Shown piece by piece: positions 26,793 to 35,812 of a DNA stretch of 64,000 nt. This DNA is from Aliikangiella coralliicola (GTDB taxonomy: Bacteria > Pseudomonadota > Gammaproteobacteria > Enterobacterales > Kangiellaceae). How positions within the stretch are numbered: position 1 is the first letter of the stretch; every line of letters starts with the position of its first letter. The stretch lies in contig NZ_ML660160.1 of assembly GCF_007004725.1 (NCBI RefSeq), forward strand, positions 310,001-374,000, written 5' to 3'. The notes below the pieces were generated by a model that saw only the letters and a list, made by a program, of their open reading frames with translations, was not told the DNA's origin and did not search any database. The translations under genes were made by a program, and so were the position numbers.

Positions 26793-29700
26793 ATGAGAGA
26801 CGGATATGAAAAAAAAGAACCAGTTATTATTAACGCGAGAGTCGAAGAAGCACAGCGTTTGTTAACGGATGAATATCAGGCGTGCGAACGATTGGCGCTT
26901 TTAGGACCAACGACAAAAGGATATGGTGACTTACATCCTTATTGGATATCTCAGCTAGATTTGTTTGATTTAGTTATTTATCTTTCTGAGCCTTCGGTTG
27001 ATTTTTACCGTTTTTTTCGCAATGTTAGTCATATTCGGTCGTTGGCTATATGGAAAATATCACTTAAAGATCAGATTTCTGCAATTTCTCAGTTTTCGAG
27101 TTTATCTGCGCTAAGCCTTGTAGACTCTAGGCTCGGTGTTAAAGCTCTATCTTCACTAAGTCAACTCACCTCTCTTATGCTTGGTAGAAATAACATTAAT
27201 GATAAGCAAGCGAAAGTTCTATCCACAATGGAACAACTTGTCTCTCTTGATCTGGTTGCTAATGAAATTGGCGATCTAGGGGCAAAAGCGCTGTCCACGA
27301 TGGGGCAGCTCACTGCTCTTCAGCTTGGCTGGAATAATATCGGAAAAGCGGGGGCGGAAGCCTTGTCGAAAATGGAACGGCTTACGTCACTTGATTTAAC
27401 TAATAATAATATAGGTGGTGGGGGGGTGAAAGCTTTGTCGACGATGAGACAGCTAACTTCTCTTCGGCTCGGTTGGAATAATATCGATTATGATGGCGCG
27501 AAAGCATTGTCTGCGCTGGACCATCTCACATCACTGGATTTAGGTAAGAATAAAATCGGTGATGACGGCGCGAAAGCATTGTCTGGGTTGAACCATCTTA
27601 CGTCCCTTGATATAGGTGGTAATAGAATAGGTGATGACGGCGCGAAAGCATTGTCTGGGTTGAACCATCTTACGTCCCTTGATATAGGTGGTAATAGAAT
27701 AGGTGATGACGGCGCGAAAGCATTGTCTGGGTTGAACCATCTTACGTCCCTTGATTTAGGTGATAATAATATTGGTGATGACGGCGCGAAAGCATTGTCC
27801 GCGTTGGACCATCTCACATCACTGGATTTAGAAAGGAATAATATCGGTGATGACGGCGCGAAAGCATTATCCGCGTTGGACCATCTCACATCCCTTGCTC
27901 TAGGTGGTAATAATATCGGTGATGACGGCGCGAAAGCATTGTCCGCGTTGGACCATCTCACGTCCCTTGATTTAGGTGGTAATAGAATAGGTGATGACGG
28001 CGCCAAAGTACTGTCGAAGATGGGGCCGCTCACCGCTCTTCGGCTCGGTTGGAATAATATTGGTGATGACGGCGCGAAAGCATTGTCCGCGTTGGACAAT
28101 CTCACATCACTGGATTTAGGGAGGAATAATATCGGTGATGACGGCGCGAAAGCATTATCTGCGTTGGAACAACTCACTTCCCTTGGATTAAGTGGTAATA
28201 AAATCGGTGATAACGGCGCGAAAGCATTATCTGAGTTGGAGCAACTCACTTCCCTCGATTTAGATAGTAATAAATTAGGCGACGATGGCGCGAAAGCTCT
28301 GTCCATGATGGGGCTGCTCACCGCTCTTAGGCTCAGCTGGAATAATATCGGTGATGGCGGCGCGAAAGCATTGTCTGCATTGAAACAGCTTACGTTCCTC
28401 GCATTAGATAATAATAAAATTGGTGATGACGGCGCGAAAGCGTTGTCTGCATTACGCCACCTCACATCCCTTGATTTGGATAATAATAAGATTGGTAATG
28501 ATGGTGTGAAAGCACTATCTGCATTACGCCACCTCACATCCCTTGATTTGGGTAATAATAAAATTGGTGATGATGGCGCGAAAGCATTGTCTGCATTACG
28601 CCACCTCACGTCCCTTGATTTGGGTAATAATAAGATTGGTAATGATGGTGTGAAAACACTGTCAGCATTGGAGCAACTCACTTCTCTTGATTTGGGTAAT
28701 AACAAGATTGGTGATGATGGCGCGAAAGAGTTGTCTGGGATGCGTCGGCTCAATTCCTTGAACCTATATAACAATGAGCTAGGTGTAAAGGGAGTGAAAG
28801 AGATATCAAAGTTAGGTCAGCTCACCTGGCTGAATTTAAACTCCAATCAAATTGGGGATGAGGGGGCGAAAGCACTATCTGTGTTGGTGCGGCTTAAATC
28901 CTTGAGTTTAAACTCCAATCAAATTGGGGACGAGGGTGCGAAAGCTATGGCTGCTTTTAGGAATCTCACATATCTGGATTTGAATAAAAATAACTTAGAA
29001 AATAGTGCTCTACTAAGTTTGGCAAACTTATCCCAATTAACGACATTAAAATTGAACAAAAATCCTATAACTAATTTGGCGCCATTGGAATGTCTTGTTC
29101 AAAAAGGTCTAGCCATATCTGTAGAAGAATATTTAGGTGACATAGAAGTATGCGAATGCCCAATAAAACATCCCCCGCCTGAAATTATCAATCAAGGTCG
29201 CCAAGCTGTTTTGAATTATTTTGCCGAGTTAAGGTCGCAAGGACTGGATCAATTGTTTGAAGCCAAAATGTTGGTGGTGGGTGAAGGCGGGGCTGGCAAA
29301 ACAAGTTTGATTCGCAGGCTATATTACCCCGAACAAGGATTGCCTAAGGAAGAGGAAACAACTAAGGGTATTCATATCGAACCCATTCGTTTTTTGCTGA
29401 AAGATAATCGTGAATTCCGTTTAAATGTATGGGATTTTGGTGGCCAACATATTTATCACGCCACTCATCAATTTTTTCTTACTAAACGATCTCTTTACGT
29501 ATTAGTGGACAGCAGCCGATTCAGTGACAAAACAGTGCAGGATGAAGTATTTAAATATTGGTTGGGAGTAATTGAAACATTGAGTGATGGTTGTCCTGTG
29601 CTGATATTTCAAAACCAGGTTGGTGGGCGCAGTAAGACTATTGATCAACGAGGTATTAAAGGGCGTTTTGCTTATGTCAAAGACTTTTATGGAAGTGATT

Positions 29701-31343
29701 TAATGGAAGCAGAAAGTGCTGAAGATATTCGAGCCGGAATACAACACTACGCGCATCAATTAGAACATATTGGTGATGATGTTCCTGCTAAATGGGTGAG
29801 TATCCGTAAGGAGATAGAAACTCTGGCAAATAAAAAACCTTATATTTCGCGAAAAGAGTATTTTGATTTATATAGTGAGCATTTGGAATTCGACCAAGAA
29901 CGAGCTTTGTTTTTGAGCCAGTATTTTCATGATCTTGGTGTGTTCCTGTATTTTCAAGATGAACCGCGACTAGAAAAATTAGTTATTTTGCAAAACGAAT
30001 GGGCTACTGAGGCTGTTTTTAAAGTACTGGATGACGAAAGTATTAAAAATTCATTAGGTCGCTTTTCTCAAGCAGATTGCCAAAGAATTTGGTGCGACTC
30101 GGTATATGAAGATATGCGATGGGAATTACTCGCGTTGATGGAAAAGTTTGAGCTTTGTTATCCGCTGCCAGATACAGACTCAAAATCTTGGTTGGCCACT
30201 CAACTATTACCTGCCGAGATTCCCGGCGAGTTAACAAGCTGGTCTGGTTCTGAAGAAGTGTGTTTGTTGTATCGGTACGATTTTTTACCAAAAGGTATTG
30301 TTAATCGGTTGATGGTACGCATGAATCGATATGTTAAACGGCCGGAGTTGGCGTGGAGCTATGGAGTTTTATTTGAAAAAGGAGCAACTGAACTTTTAAT
30401 TCAAGAAACTAGTAAAGGAAATGAGATTATTCTTCGTTCACGAGGTCCTGAAGCCAAGGCATTACTGAGTGTGATTGCTCACGATCTTGATGCTATTAAT
30501 CATTCGTTCGAAGGTTTGAGAAATAAAGTGAAGAAATGCGTTCCATGCATTTGCGAAGAGTGTGTTGAATCTGATATACCGCACTTGTTTGAGGAAAGCC
30601 ATTTAATTCGAAAAAAAGACAAAAATAGCCTTCAAGTAGAATGCCAAAAAAGTGTAATAGATGTGAGTGTTCTGGAGCTGTTGGAAGGTTTGAAGTTGGA
30701 CTTGCCAGACTGGGTAGAGAGGGGAGACACCGTGAAACTTGATAATCAAGATGGAAGAGGGAAATCTTTTAAAACAAAACAAGCATGCTCTTTGGAAAAT
30801 AATAGTACCATAAGAATTTTTTTGGCTTCATCTCAAGAGTTAGCTGATGAGCGAGATGCATTTGATTTATTTCTTAGACGTGAAAATGATCGTCTCATAA
30901 AGCAGGGAGTTTATATTAAAGTCATTCGTTGGGAATATTTTCTGGATGCTATGTCAGAAACTCGTATGCAAGATGAGTATAACAAAGCGGTAAAATCATG
31001 CGATATTTTTGTCAGTTTGTTTAAAACAAAAACAGGGAAATACACGGAAGAAGAATTTGATAAAGCTCATGAGCATTTCAAGCAACGCGGTGCGCCTAAA
31101 ATATATACATACTTTCAAGAAACTGAGGTTTCAAGTAATATTAAGTACCAAAAAGACTTGATGTCACTTTGGAGTTTTCAGAAAAAATTAGCCGAATTGG
31201 AACATTTTTATACGACCTTTAAGAGCATTGATGATTTAATTTTAAAATTCAAAAGTCAATTAGAAATACTGATTGAAAAGGGGGAGTTCACTGTAGAACC
31301 TATGCCTTTGATAAGAAATTCGGAAAGCGGGGCGGAGATATAG
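26793..31343 (+). CDS. Bacterial Roco protein: LRR - Roc GTPase - COR - DUF4062-like domain
   Basis: 1,516 aa. Residues about 1-85 are a helical cap; about 90-790 hold some 28 leucine-rich repeats of 24 residues (LTSLDLGGNNIGDDGAKALSA type, like ribonuclease inhibitor/NLR repeats); about 820-1000 are a Ras-like Roc GTPase with P-loop GEGGAGKT (830-837) and DFGGQ (from D881); about 1000-1240 fit the COR dimerisation domain; 1339-1440 read as a DUF4062-like domain (IRIFLASSQELADERDAF, EEFDKAHEHFKQRG). Roco GTPases switch by nucleotide and dimerisation. The ligand-sensing LRR, switch and terminal effector-like module resemble NLR-type immune sensors, but a defence role is inference. Alternative start signals lie in a short ATGAGAGACGGAT duplication. 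Confidence 0.88.
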   Translation: MRDGYEKKEPVIINARVEEAQRLLTDEYQACERLALLGPTTKGYGDLHPYWISQLDLFDLVIYLSEPSVDFYRFFRNVSHIRSLAIWKISLKDQISAISQFSSLSALSLVDSRLGVKALSSLSQLTSLMLGRNNINDKQAKVLSTMEQLVSLDLVANEIGDLGAKALSTMGQLTALQLGWNNIGKAGAEALSKMERLTSLDLTNNNIGGGGVKALSTMRQLTSLRLGWNNIDYDGAKALSALDHLTSLDLGKNKIGDDGAKALSGLNHLTSLDIGGNRIGDDGAKALSGLNHLTSLDIGGNRIGDDGAKALSGLNHLTSLDLGDNNIGDDGAKALSALDHLTSLDLERNNIGDDGAKALSALDHLTSLALGGNNIGDDGAKALSALDHLTSLDLGGNRIGDDGAKVLSKMGPLTALRLGWNNIGDDGAKALSALDNLTSLDLGRNNIGDDGAKALSALEQLTSLGLSGNKIGDNGAKALSELEQLTSLDLDSNKLGDDGAKALSMMGLLTALRLSWNNIGDGGAKALSALKQLTFLALDNNKIGDDGAKALSALRHLTSLDLDNNKIGNDGVKALSALRHLTSLDLGNNKIGDDGAKALSALRHLTSLDLGNNKIGNDGVKTLSALEQLTSLDLGNNKIGDDGAKELSGMRRLNSLNLYNNELGVKGVKEISKLGQLTWLNLNSNQIGDEGAKALSVLVRLKSLSLNSNQIGDEGAKAMAAFRNLTYLDLNKNNLENSALLSLANLSQLTTLKLNKNPITNLAPLECLVQKGLAISVEEYLGDIEVCECPIKHPPPEIINQGRQAVLNYFAELRSQGLDQLFEAKMLVVGEGGAGKTSLIRRLYYPEQGLPKEEETTKGIHIEPIRFLLKDNREFRLNVWDFGGQHIYHATHQFFLTKRSLYVLVDSSRFSDKTVQDEVFKYWLGVIETLSDGCPVLIFQNQVGGRSKTIDQRGIKGRFAYVKDFYGSDLMEAESAEDIRAGIQHYAHQLEHIGDDVPAKWVSIRKEIETLANKKPYISRKEYFDLYSEHLEFDQERALFLSQYFHDLGVFLYFQDEPRLEKLVILQNEWATEAVFKVLDDESIKNSLGRFSQADCQRIWCDSVYEDMRWELLALMEKFELCYPLPDTDSKSWLATQLLPAEIPGELTSWSGSEEVCLLYRYDFLPKGIVNRLMVRMNRYVKRPELAWSYGVLFEKGATELLIQETSKGNEIILRSRGPEAKALLSVIAHDLDAINHSFEGLRNKVKKCVPCICEECVESDIPHLFEESHLIRKKDKNSLQVECQKSVIDVSVLELLEGLKLDLPDWVERGDTVKLDNQDGRGKSFKTKQACSLENNSTIRIFLASSQELADERDAFDLFLRRENDRLIKQGVYIKVIRWEYFLDAMSETRMQDEYNKAVKSCDIFVSLFKTKTGKYTEEEFDKAHEHFKQRGAPKIYTYFQETEVSSNIKYQKDLMSLWSFQKKLAELEHFYTTFKSIDDLILKFKSQLEILIEKGEFTVEPMPLIRNSESGAEI
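27530..28730 (+). repeat. 72-bp tandem repeat array encoding LRRs
   Basis: Period 72 bp (24 codons) inside the Roco gene. Three consecutive units from about 27560 to 27760 are almost identical at DNA level (GGCGCGAAAGCATTGTCTGG core), while outer units have diverged. The repetition also creates a long meaningless open frame on the opposite strand. Confidence 0.9.
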
Positions 31344-31393
31344 CGGCTGTAAAATAGTCTTAGGAAGCGTAAGAAAACAAACGGACACTCGGC

Positions 31394-31669
31394 TCAAATC
31401 ACGGGGTCAGATTCGCTGAAATCCCGCTTCGTTTGGGAGGTGGTGGAGAATCTAATCAGTTCAAGTGAACGAAGCCTTGATAAATTCAGAGAATCTGACC
31501 CCGTGATTCCGAGTTCTTGGGCAATGTCTTTGCTCCACCTGGAATCTTTTTCAATGTCATTGGGCGTAAAGAAAGGTTTTACACTCTGGATAACGCTGGG
31601 TAACCAGTCTCGGAATACTTCGCCCAGTTCTTTGCTTAATTCGCCTGACCAGCTGATGAATACTTTCAT
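31394..31669 (-). pseudogene. TIR-like domain N-terminus truncated by a REP-like element
   Basis: The minus-strand frame begins MKVFISWSGELSKELGEVF after a good ribosome site (AGGAAC), the typical start of a bacterial TIR-like domain (strand A FISWSG, then RDWLPSVIQSVKPFFTPNDI and WSKDIAQELG). After about 54 residues the frame runs into the REP-like palindrome at 31397-31508, which encodes the meaningless remainder. A full TIR domain needs about 130-150 residues and the catalytic Glu region is absent, so it is a broken gene. It lies 50 bp beyond the Roco stop, convergent with it. Confidence 0.75.
31397..31508. repeat. REP/BIME-like palindromic element
   Basis: Arms 31397-31420 and 31485-31508 are inverted copies (23 of 24 identical) containing ACGGGGTCAGATTC. 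The inner part is again partly palindromic (CGCTTCGTTT / GAACGAAGCC). GGGGTCAGA-type palindromes are typical of elements mobilised by RAYT transposases, one of which is encoded at 35960-36949. Confidence 0.75.
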
Positions 31670-31874
31670 TGGACGTTCCTTTTTATCTCATTTATAAATA
31701 TATTGTTGCGACTAAGAGGCAAGCTATCACTGACGCAATTATAGTAACTATGAAGTGGTGTGATTTAAAGGTTATTCTTGTAGAACCTAGTAAAAACTTG
31801 AGTATTGATATAAGCTGAACTAGAATCTGAGAGTAATCGAAAGCTAGGTTGCCGCTTCTTTTAGAGTAAAAGTC

Positions 31875-33647
31875 ATGGATGATCGTAAAAATTATAGAAG
31901 TCCTTTATCTGATACAATTTCACCTATATTAAAACAGTTCGTAGACCTAGAAAAAAAAGCAAGACTCAAGTCCCTATATAATTTTATTGGAATTATTGCT
32001 TTGTTAATATTAGGAGCTGTTCTTCTCGTATTCATTCCATATTGGATATCTAATGTTGATAAGTGGATCCAAAAAGATCCAATAGTTGAACTAGCGGAGA
32101 GACAATATAATATTAAAAGAAAAATAGACCAGCTAATTAACGATTTACCTGAGTTTATTTTAAGACCACAAAAAATAATTTTACCTGAGAAAAGCGCCAC
32201 TCTCGAATATATGGCGTTCAGGAATAAAAATCATGGCTTTTTTATTACGGATTCATTAAGCATGTATAGGACAATTGATGGTGGTAAGAAATGGAGTAAA
32301 TTGGAAAGTGTACCCAGAGGCAACATTGAGAATGTTATTTATATATCTGATAAGTTAGTTGGAGTATTTGGTAGCAAATTATTTATATCTACGAATGATG
32401 GTTTAAACTGGACTGCGTTAGATTGCATAATTTGCGGAGATGTACTCTCAATTTCAAGGCATCTTAAGAATGAGCTCCAAGTATTATCTACTTCTTATAA
32501 AGTAATTCATTCTACAGATCATATTCGAAAATTCAAAGAAGTTGGGATGTTCCCAAGTTCATTTGTACCCGGACCTTCAGATAGATGTCGGACATTTGAT
32601 TCAGAAGGTAATGGCGTGTATGTGGATAAAGGTACTTTATTCCAAACAAGTAATGGTGGAAAGTCCTGGACAGGCGGAATAAAAAAGGAATTAGGATATT
32701 TTTCATGTCGTGACCCTAAACAGATTTATTATAATGAAGTAGGTGCGGGTTGGTTCGAGCTGGTAGGAAATACTCTTAAAAAATTAAAAATACAGGGCAT
32801 GATTTCGGTTAATAGACTCTACCACGTGTCGCCAAATGAAGTTTTAGCAAATATCTATCGTGCCTTATACTTTAGAAACGGAGCCGGAGCGTCGAAAGGT
32901 TGGTTTGATTTAGGATTCCCTGACGATCATCGAATCCATACTGTTCTGCCTTTTGGGGAGACGATCTTTGTTATCACTGACCGTGGAAAAATATTTTTTT
33001 CCGAAGGTAGGACTCGAGTCTGGACCCAAATTAGTTATGGGCCGGTTAAACATTTAGATAGGATAACTTCGGAAGGTTTTTTTAATGTATTTTTAAGTTC
33101 AGATTCGATTAAACTGCTCCCTGTTGCTAAGCATTCTCCAACTTATTTGTTACTATCTGAGCCGAGTAAGCCTGATATTCAGGAAATTAAAAAAATAATA
33201 GAAGATATAGAAGCTAGAAATGTTGATTTTAAAATCATTGAAGGCAAATTAAAAATAATCTTAGATAAGTTTCCTAATGAGTTCGATAGTTTTACCATAC
33301 GACTTGAAAGTTATATACATACTCTACATTCTGCTTTAGAAGCAATTGATGCCAATAAGCAAAATAAGCAAGCGATATTTATCAAGGCTACTCAGCTTAT
33401 TATTAGAATTTCTATATTAGGTTTGTTAATTTTTTTAGTTCAGGTATTACTAAATAACTACCGCTACCAAATTAAACTAGCGGATTTTTATCTTTCTAGA
33501 GTTCAATTGTTTTCTCTTATTTCTGAAGAGCAATTGAAAAACTGTTCTGCCCAAGAAATTTTAGCATTAACACATCATGGACTCGAGTTTGGTAAACAGG
33601 CTCAATTTCCGATAGAAAATCTAATTAATAAGCCAACTACTCCTTAA
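31875..33647 (+). CDS. Membrane protein with BNR/Asp-box beta-propeller flanked by two membrane helices
   Basis: 590 aa. Residues about 35-58 are a membrane helix (FIGIIALLILGAVLLVFIPYW). Residues about 110-425 form a propeller with Asp-box-like motifs YRTIDGGKKWSKL, FISTNDGLNWTAL and FQTSNGGKSWTGG, as in sialidase-like and Ycf48/Vps10-type propellers. Then come a helical region, a second membrane helix (about 505-528) and a cytoplasmic C-terminal helical tail with a Cys. The propeller is thus probably periplasmic and the tail inside, suggesting signal sensing or scaffold use; no catalytic set is seen. The function is unknown. It follows the Roco/TIR remnant region by 200 bp. Confidence 0.75.
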   Translation: MDDRKNYRSPLSDTISPILKQFVDLEKKARLKSLYNFIGIIALLILGAVLLVFIPYWISNVDKWIQKDPIVELAERQYNIKRKIDQLINDLPEFILRPQKIILPEKSATLEYMAFRNKNHGFFITDSLSMYRTIDGGKKWSKLESVPRGNIENVIYISDKLVGVFGSKLFISTNDGLNWTALDCIICGDVLSISRHLKNELQVLSTSYKVIHSTDHIRKFKEVGMFPSSFVPGPSDRCRTFDSEGNGVYVDKGTLFQTSNGGKSWTGGIKKELGYFSCRDPKQIYYNEVGAGWFELVGNTLKKLKIQGMISVNRLYHVSPNEVLANIYRALYFRNGAGASKGWFDLGFPDDHRIHTVLPFGETIFVITDRGKIFFSEGRTRVWTQISYGPVKHLDRITSEGFFNVFLSSDSIKLLPVAKHSPTYLLLSEPSKPDIQEIKKIIEDIEARNVDFKIIEGKLKIILDKFPNEFDSFTIRLESYIHTLHSALEAIDANKQNKQAIFIKATQLIIRISILGLLIFLVQVLLNNYRYQIKLADFYLSRVQLFSLISEEQLKNCSAQEILALTHHGLEFGKQAQFPIENLINKPTTP

Positions 33648-33757
33648 TATTCTCATCCCATTGTATTGATTCTTGAAAATTTACGACTCGGATGTGTTCC
33701 TTGTCATAACCTCCGATAATCACACCCGACTTTCAATCTAAAACTTTGGTAAAAAGT

Positions 33758-34120
33758 ATGAGTAATTCTGACGACATACATCAAGAATTAATTCAGTGGG
33801 GCTTATGGGCCAGAACTGAAAACAATCCAGGCATTGGTTATCCAAAGATGACTTCATATAGAAGGTTGGCCGGTGCGCCTTTAGACTGGGAATATAACCC
33901 AAATGAGATAAAGCAACCAATTACCATTACTGATGACCGAGCAACTCAAATTGATAAAGTTATTTCTTCACTGGATTTAGATTTAAAGACCGCTGTATAT
34001 TTACATTATCACGAAGATTACAACGTGAGCAAAATAGGTGAAGCGATGAGAATAAGCCGACATCAAGCCAGTGCACTTATTACTACTGGCAAAAGGGTTA
34101 TCTCTCATCTTTGTGATTAA
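33758..34120 (+). CDS. Phage antiterminator Q-like protein
   Basis: 120 aa from ATG 33758 (a TTG at 33746 would add four residues). The N-terminus IHQELIQWGLWARTENNPG and YPKMTSYRRLAG fit the Phage_antitermQ family pattern of an aromatic N-terminal segment. The C-terminal half has DKVISSLDLDLKTAVYLHYHEDYNVSKIGEA followed by a sigma-region-4-like helix-turn-helix (ISRHQASALITTGKRVI). In lambdoid phages Q proteins load onto RNA polymerase near the late promoter and allow read-through. Here it stands without other phage late genes, so it is a prophage relic or a captured regulator for the next gene, which starts 26 bp downstream. Confidence 0.7.
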   Translation: MSNSDDIHQELIQWGLWARTENNPGIGYPKMTSYRRLAGAPLDWEYNPNEIKQPITITDDRATQIDKVISSLDLDLKTAVYLHYHEDYNVSKIGEAMRISRHQASALITTGKRVISHLCD

Positions 34121-34146
34121 TAAATGAAAAATAGAAAGGAACTAAC

Positions 34147-34902
34147 ATGGAGCCAGTAACTGAAAATACATCAAGTTTAGATCCAGAAATTAAATCGTTA
34201 ATCCGAATGGGAAAAGGCACACTAGTTGCCTTCGCAGTTGTAGTAGTGGGATTGGTTTTCGCATATTTGATTAATCTTGGAACTCTTCAAGCATCATCGA
34301 AAGTTGGTGATTGGGGAGCTACTGGAGATTTTTTTGGAGGGTTCTTAAACCCTCTTGTCGCATTTGTTGCTGTTGTATGGTTAATTATATCTGTCAGTAT
34401 GACCAAGCACGAAATGGCATTGGCTCGTAAAGAAATGGAGTTAGCACGCGGGGAAATGAAAACATCAAATGATGGATTGCAGCAAACTATTCAACATAAT
34501 GAACATGTAATGCAAATCGAGAGCTTAAGATATTTCATCAAAATGGCTGATGAATATTTGCATGCGAACTTACGGTCAGATTTTGTGTTGGTAAGGCAGG
34601 GAGAGCCAAGCGCAAGAAACGTCGGGGAACACATAATGAATTGGGGTAAAGCAAAAGCGTCGACATTCTCCATTACTAAATATCTATCTGACGCCGATTT
34701 GGCTCGAGCGTTTAGAGTCCATGAACAGATGAAGTTAATCGGTTGGGCTTTAGTAGAGATGGGGCGTCTAGAAAGATACGCGAAAGATTCATATCCTGTA
34801 AGGTTTTATGTTATTAAATATCATAATGTATTCTGGGGATTAAATCAGTTGGAGGAAATGCCCTCTCAGGTTAAGGGATTGTTTGGAGAACCACCATCGT
34901 AA
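34147..34902 (+). CDS. Two-helix membrane protein resembling putative phage abortive-infection proteins
   Basis: 251 aa. Two membrane helices (about 22-45 and 63-85) flank the motif GDWGATGDFFGGFLNPL, which is characteristic of proteins grouped as putative phage abortive-infection (putAbiC-like) and related phage-encoded membrane proteins. A charged coiled coil follows (residues about 90-125, EMALARKEMELARGEM), then a helical cytoplasmic domain of about 120 residues with no recognised catalytic motif. It is the second gene of a pair with the antiterminator-Q-like gene and ends at a strong terminator. Superinfection exclusion or abortive infection is possible, but only by family association. 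Confidence 0.65.
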   Translation: MEPVTENTSSLDPEIKSLIRMGKGTLVAFAVVVVGLVFAYLINLGTLQASSKVGDWGATGDFFGGFLNPLVAFVAVVWLIISVSMTKHEMALARKEMELARGEMKTSNDGLQQTIQHNEHVMQIESLRYFIKMADEYLHANLRSDFVLVRQGEPSARNVGEHIMNWGKAKASTFSITKYLSDADLARAFRVHEQMKLIGWALVEMGRLERYAKDSYPVRFYVIKYHNVFWGLNQLEEMPSQVKGLFGEPPS

Positions 34903-34988
34903 AATAATTTATCCACAGGCAGTTTAAAAAATATTTGCATTCTGTTAACAAGATGTTAAGATTAGGCCCATAAAAAAACTATGTTGAA

Positions 34989-35020
34989 AGCTGCGCCCTC
35001 ACGGGACGCGGCTTTTTTTA
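34989..35020 (+). terminator. Terminator after the two-helix membrane protein
   Basis: Stem AGCTGCGCCC with GGGACGCGGCT (one G-U, one bulge) followed by eight T. It lies only about 10 bases before the next start codon, so the next gene needs its own promoter or read-through. Confidence 0.8.
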
Positions 35021-35030
35021 TGGATAAAAT

Positions 35031-35543
35031 ATGAAAACTACATTTTTATTGCTGTTACTCACATTTTCGATTTCCGCGTACTCTCACAAAGTTGAAAGTA
35101 TTCATACAGACATATACATGGATAATAATAAATTGATGGTCACAGGCAAGTGGCATCTTGTATCTGGTCCAGGGTCCACTATTGTATATGCTGACGAACA
35201 CGCCTTTAGGTTAAGTTGTGACATGGAAACTAAAGTCTGCACTGAAGCGATTGCAAACATATATAAACCTTCGGATGGAACAGGATTTGTAGGAATTAAA
35301 CTGTTTCCTTTTTCTCGAACATTCGAGATTGTTCAGAACGATGATAAGGCTATAAAAGCCGTGCAAAAAGGTAGGGCTACGGTCACTACGTTTAAAGTTG
35401 ATAATGTTGAAGAAACAGTTTGTATGCAAGAAAAGCAAATAATTAAAGACAAAGATGGAACTATTCCCGAAGATTCTCTTTGGTGCTTGAAAATTCCCGA
35501 GAAGCATACAGCAGTAAAAGCCAAACCAAAAGCGTCAAATTAG
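35031..35543 (+). CDS. Small secreted hypothetical protein
   Basis: 170 aa with a signal peptide (MKTTFLLLLLTFSISAYS, cut before HKVES). The mature protein is rich in beta-strand pattern, has five Cys, and contains the stretches VTGKWHLVSGPGSTIVYADEHAFRLSC and ETVCMQEKQIIKDKDG. It ends in a Lys-rich tail. No family is recognised. Its stop codon lies inside the loop of its terminator hairpin. The start is fixed by the signal peptide. The tight spacing behind the preceding terminator suggests that antitermination by the Q-like protein could matter, which is speculative. Confidence 0.7.
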   Translation: MKTTFLLLLLTFSISAYSHKVESIHTDIYMDNNKLMVTGKWHLVSGPGSTIVYADEHAFRLSCDMETKVCTEAIANIYKPSDGTGFVGIKLFPFSRTFEIVQNDDKAIKAVQKGRATVTTFKVDNVEETVCMQEKQIIKDKDGTIPEDSLWCLKIPEKHTAVKAKPKASN

Positions 35544-35556
35544 ACGCTTTTTTTAT
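35530..35556 (+). terminator. Terminator overlapping the stop codon of the secreted gene
   Basis: Stem AAAGCGTC/GACGCTTT with loop AAATTA (containing part of the TAG stop) and a seven-T run. Confidence 0.85.
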
Positions 35557-35653
35557 ACCCGAAATTCTTTTTCTCCCTTAAATAAAAAGCAATAACACTA
35601 GCGTCGTACGGTATATCCGTAGGTTTCGGCGCGTCTTTTATTTGGAAAAAACG

Positions 35654-35812
35654 ATGCCTAAAAATTCATTAGAAACAGAAGTAGCGCTTTTGAAGAAAGA
35701 CGTTGAGCAACAACAAGAAAAGATTAAGGAACTTATCCAGGTTGTAAAAGTAAAACTAAAAGACACTCTATCCACAAAAATTAAAAAACTAATTTCAAGA
35801 AAGAAAAGATAA
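35654..35812 (+). CDS. Small basic coiled-coil protein (52 aa)
   Basis: An ATG frame of 52 codons starting MPKNSLETEVALLKKDVEQ and ending KLISRKKR. Heptad-like Leu/Val spacing predicts a helix or short coiled coil with a basic tail. Its last 22 codons recur at 45196-45262 as a gene fragment with the reading frame and stop preserved, which supports that it is (or was) a real protein-coding gene. No ribosome site is obvious and the family is unknown. Confidence 0.5.
   Translation: MPKNSLETEVALLKKDVEQQQEKIKELIQVVKVKLKDTLSTKIKKLISRKKR

Noticed and set aside
27488-28774. 428-codon open frame on the minus strand inside the Roco gene
   Set aside because: It is the complement of the 72-bp LRR array; periodic DNA without stops in one frame keeps the opposite frame open. 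It has no ribosome site, and its composition is Ser/Pro-rich nonsense.
31440-31697. 85-codon plus-strand frame over the TIR remnant
   Set aside because: It reads antisense to the TIR fragment and through the REP-like palindrome.
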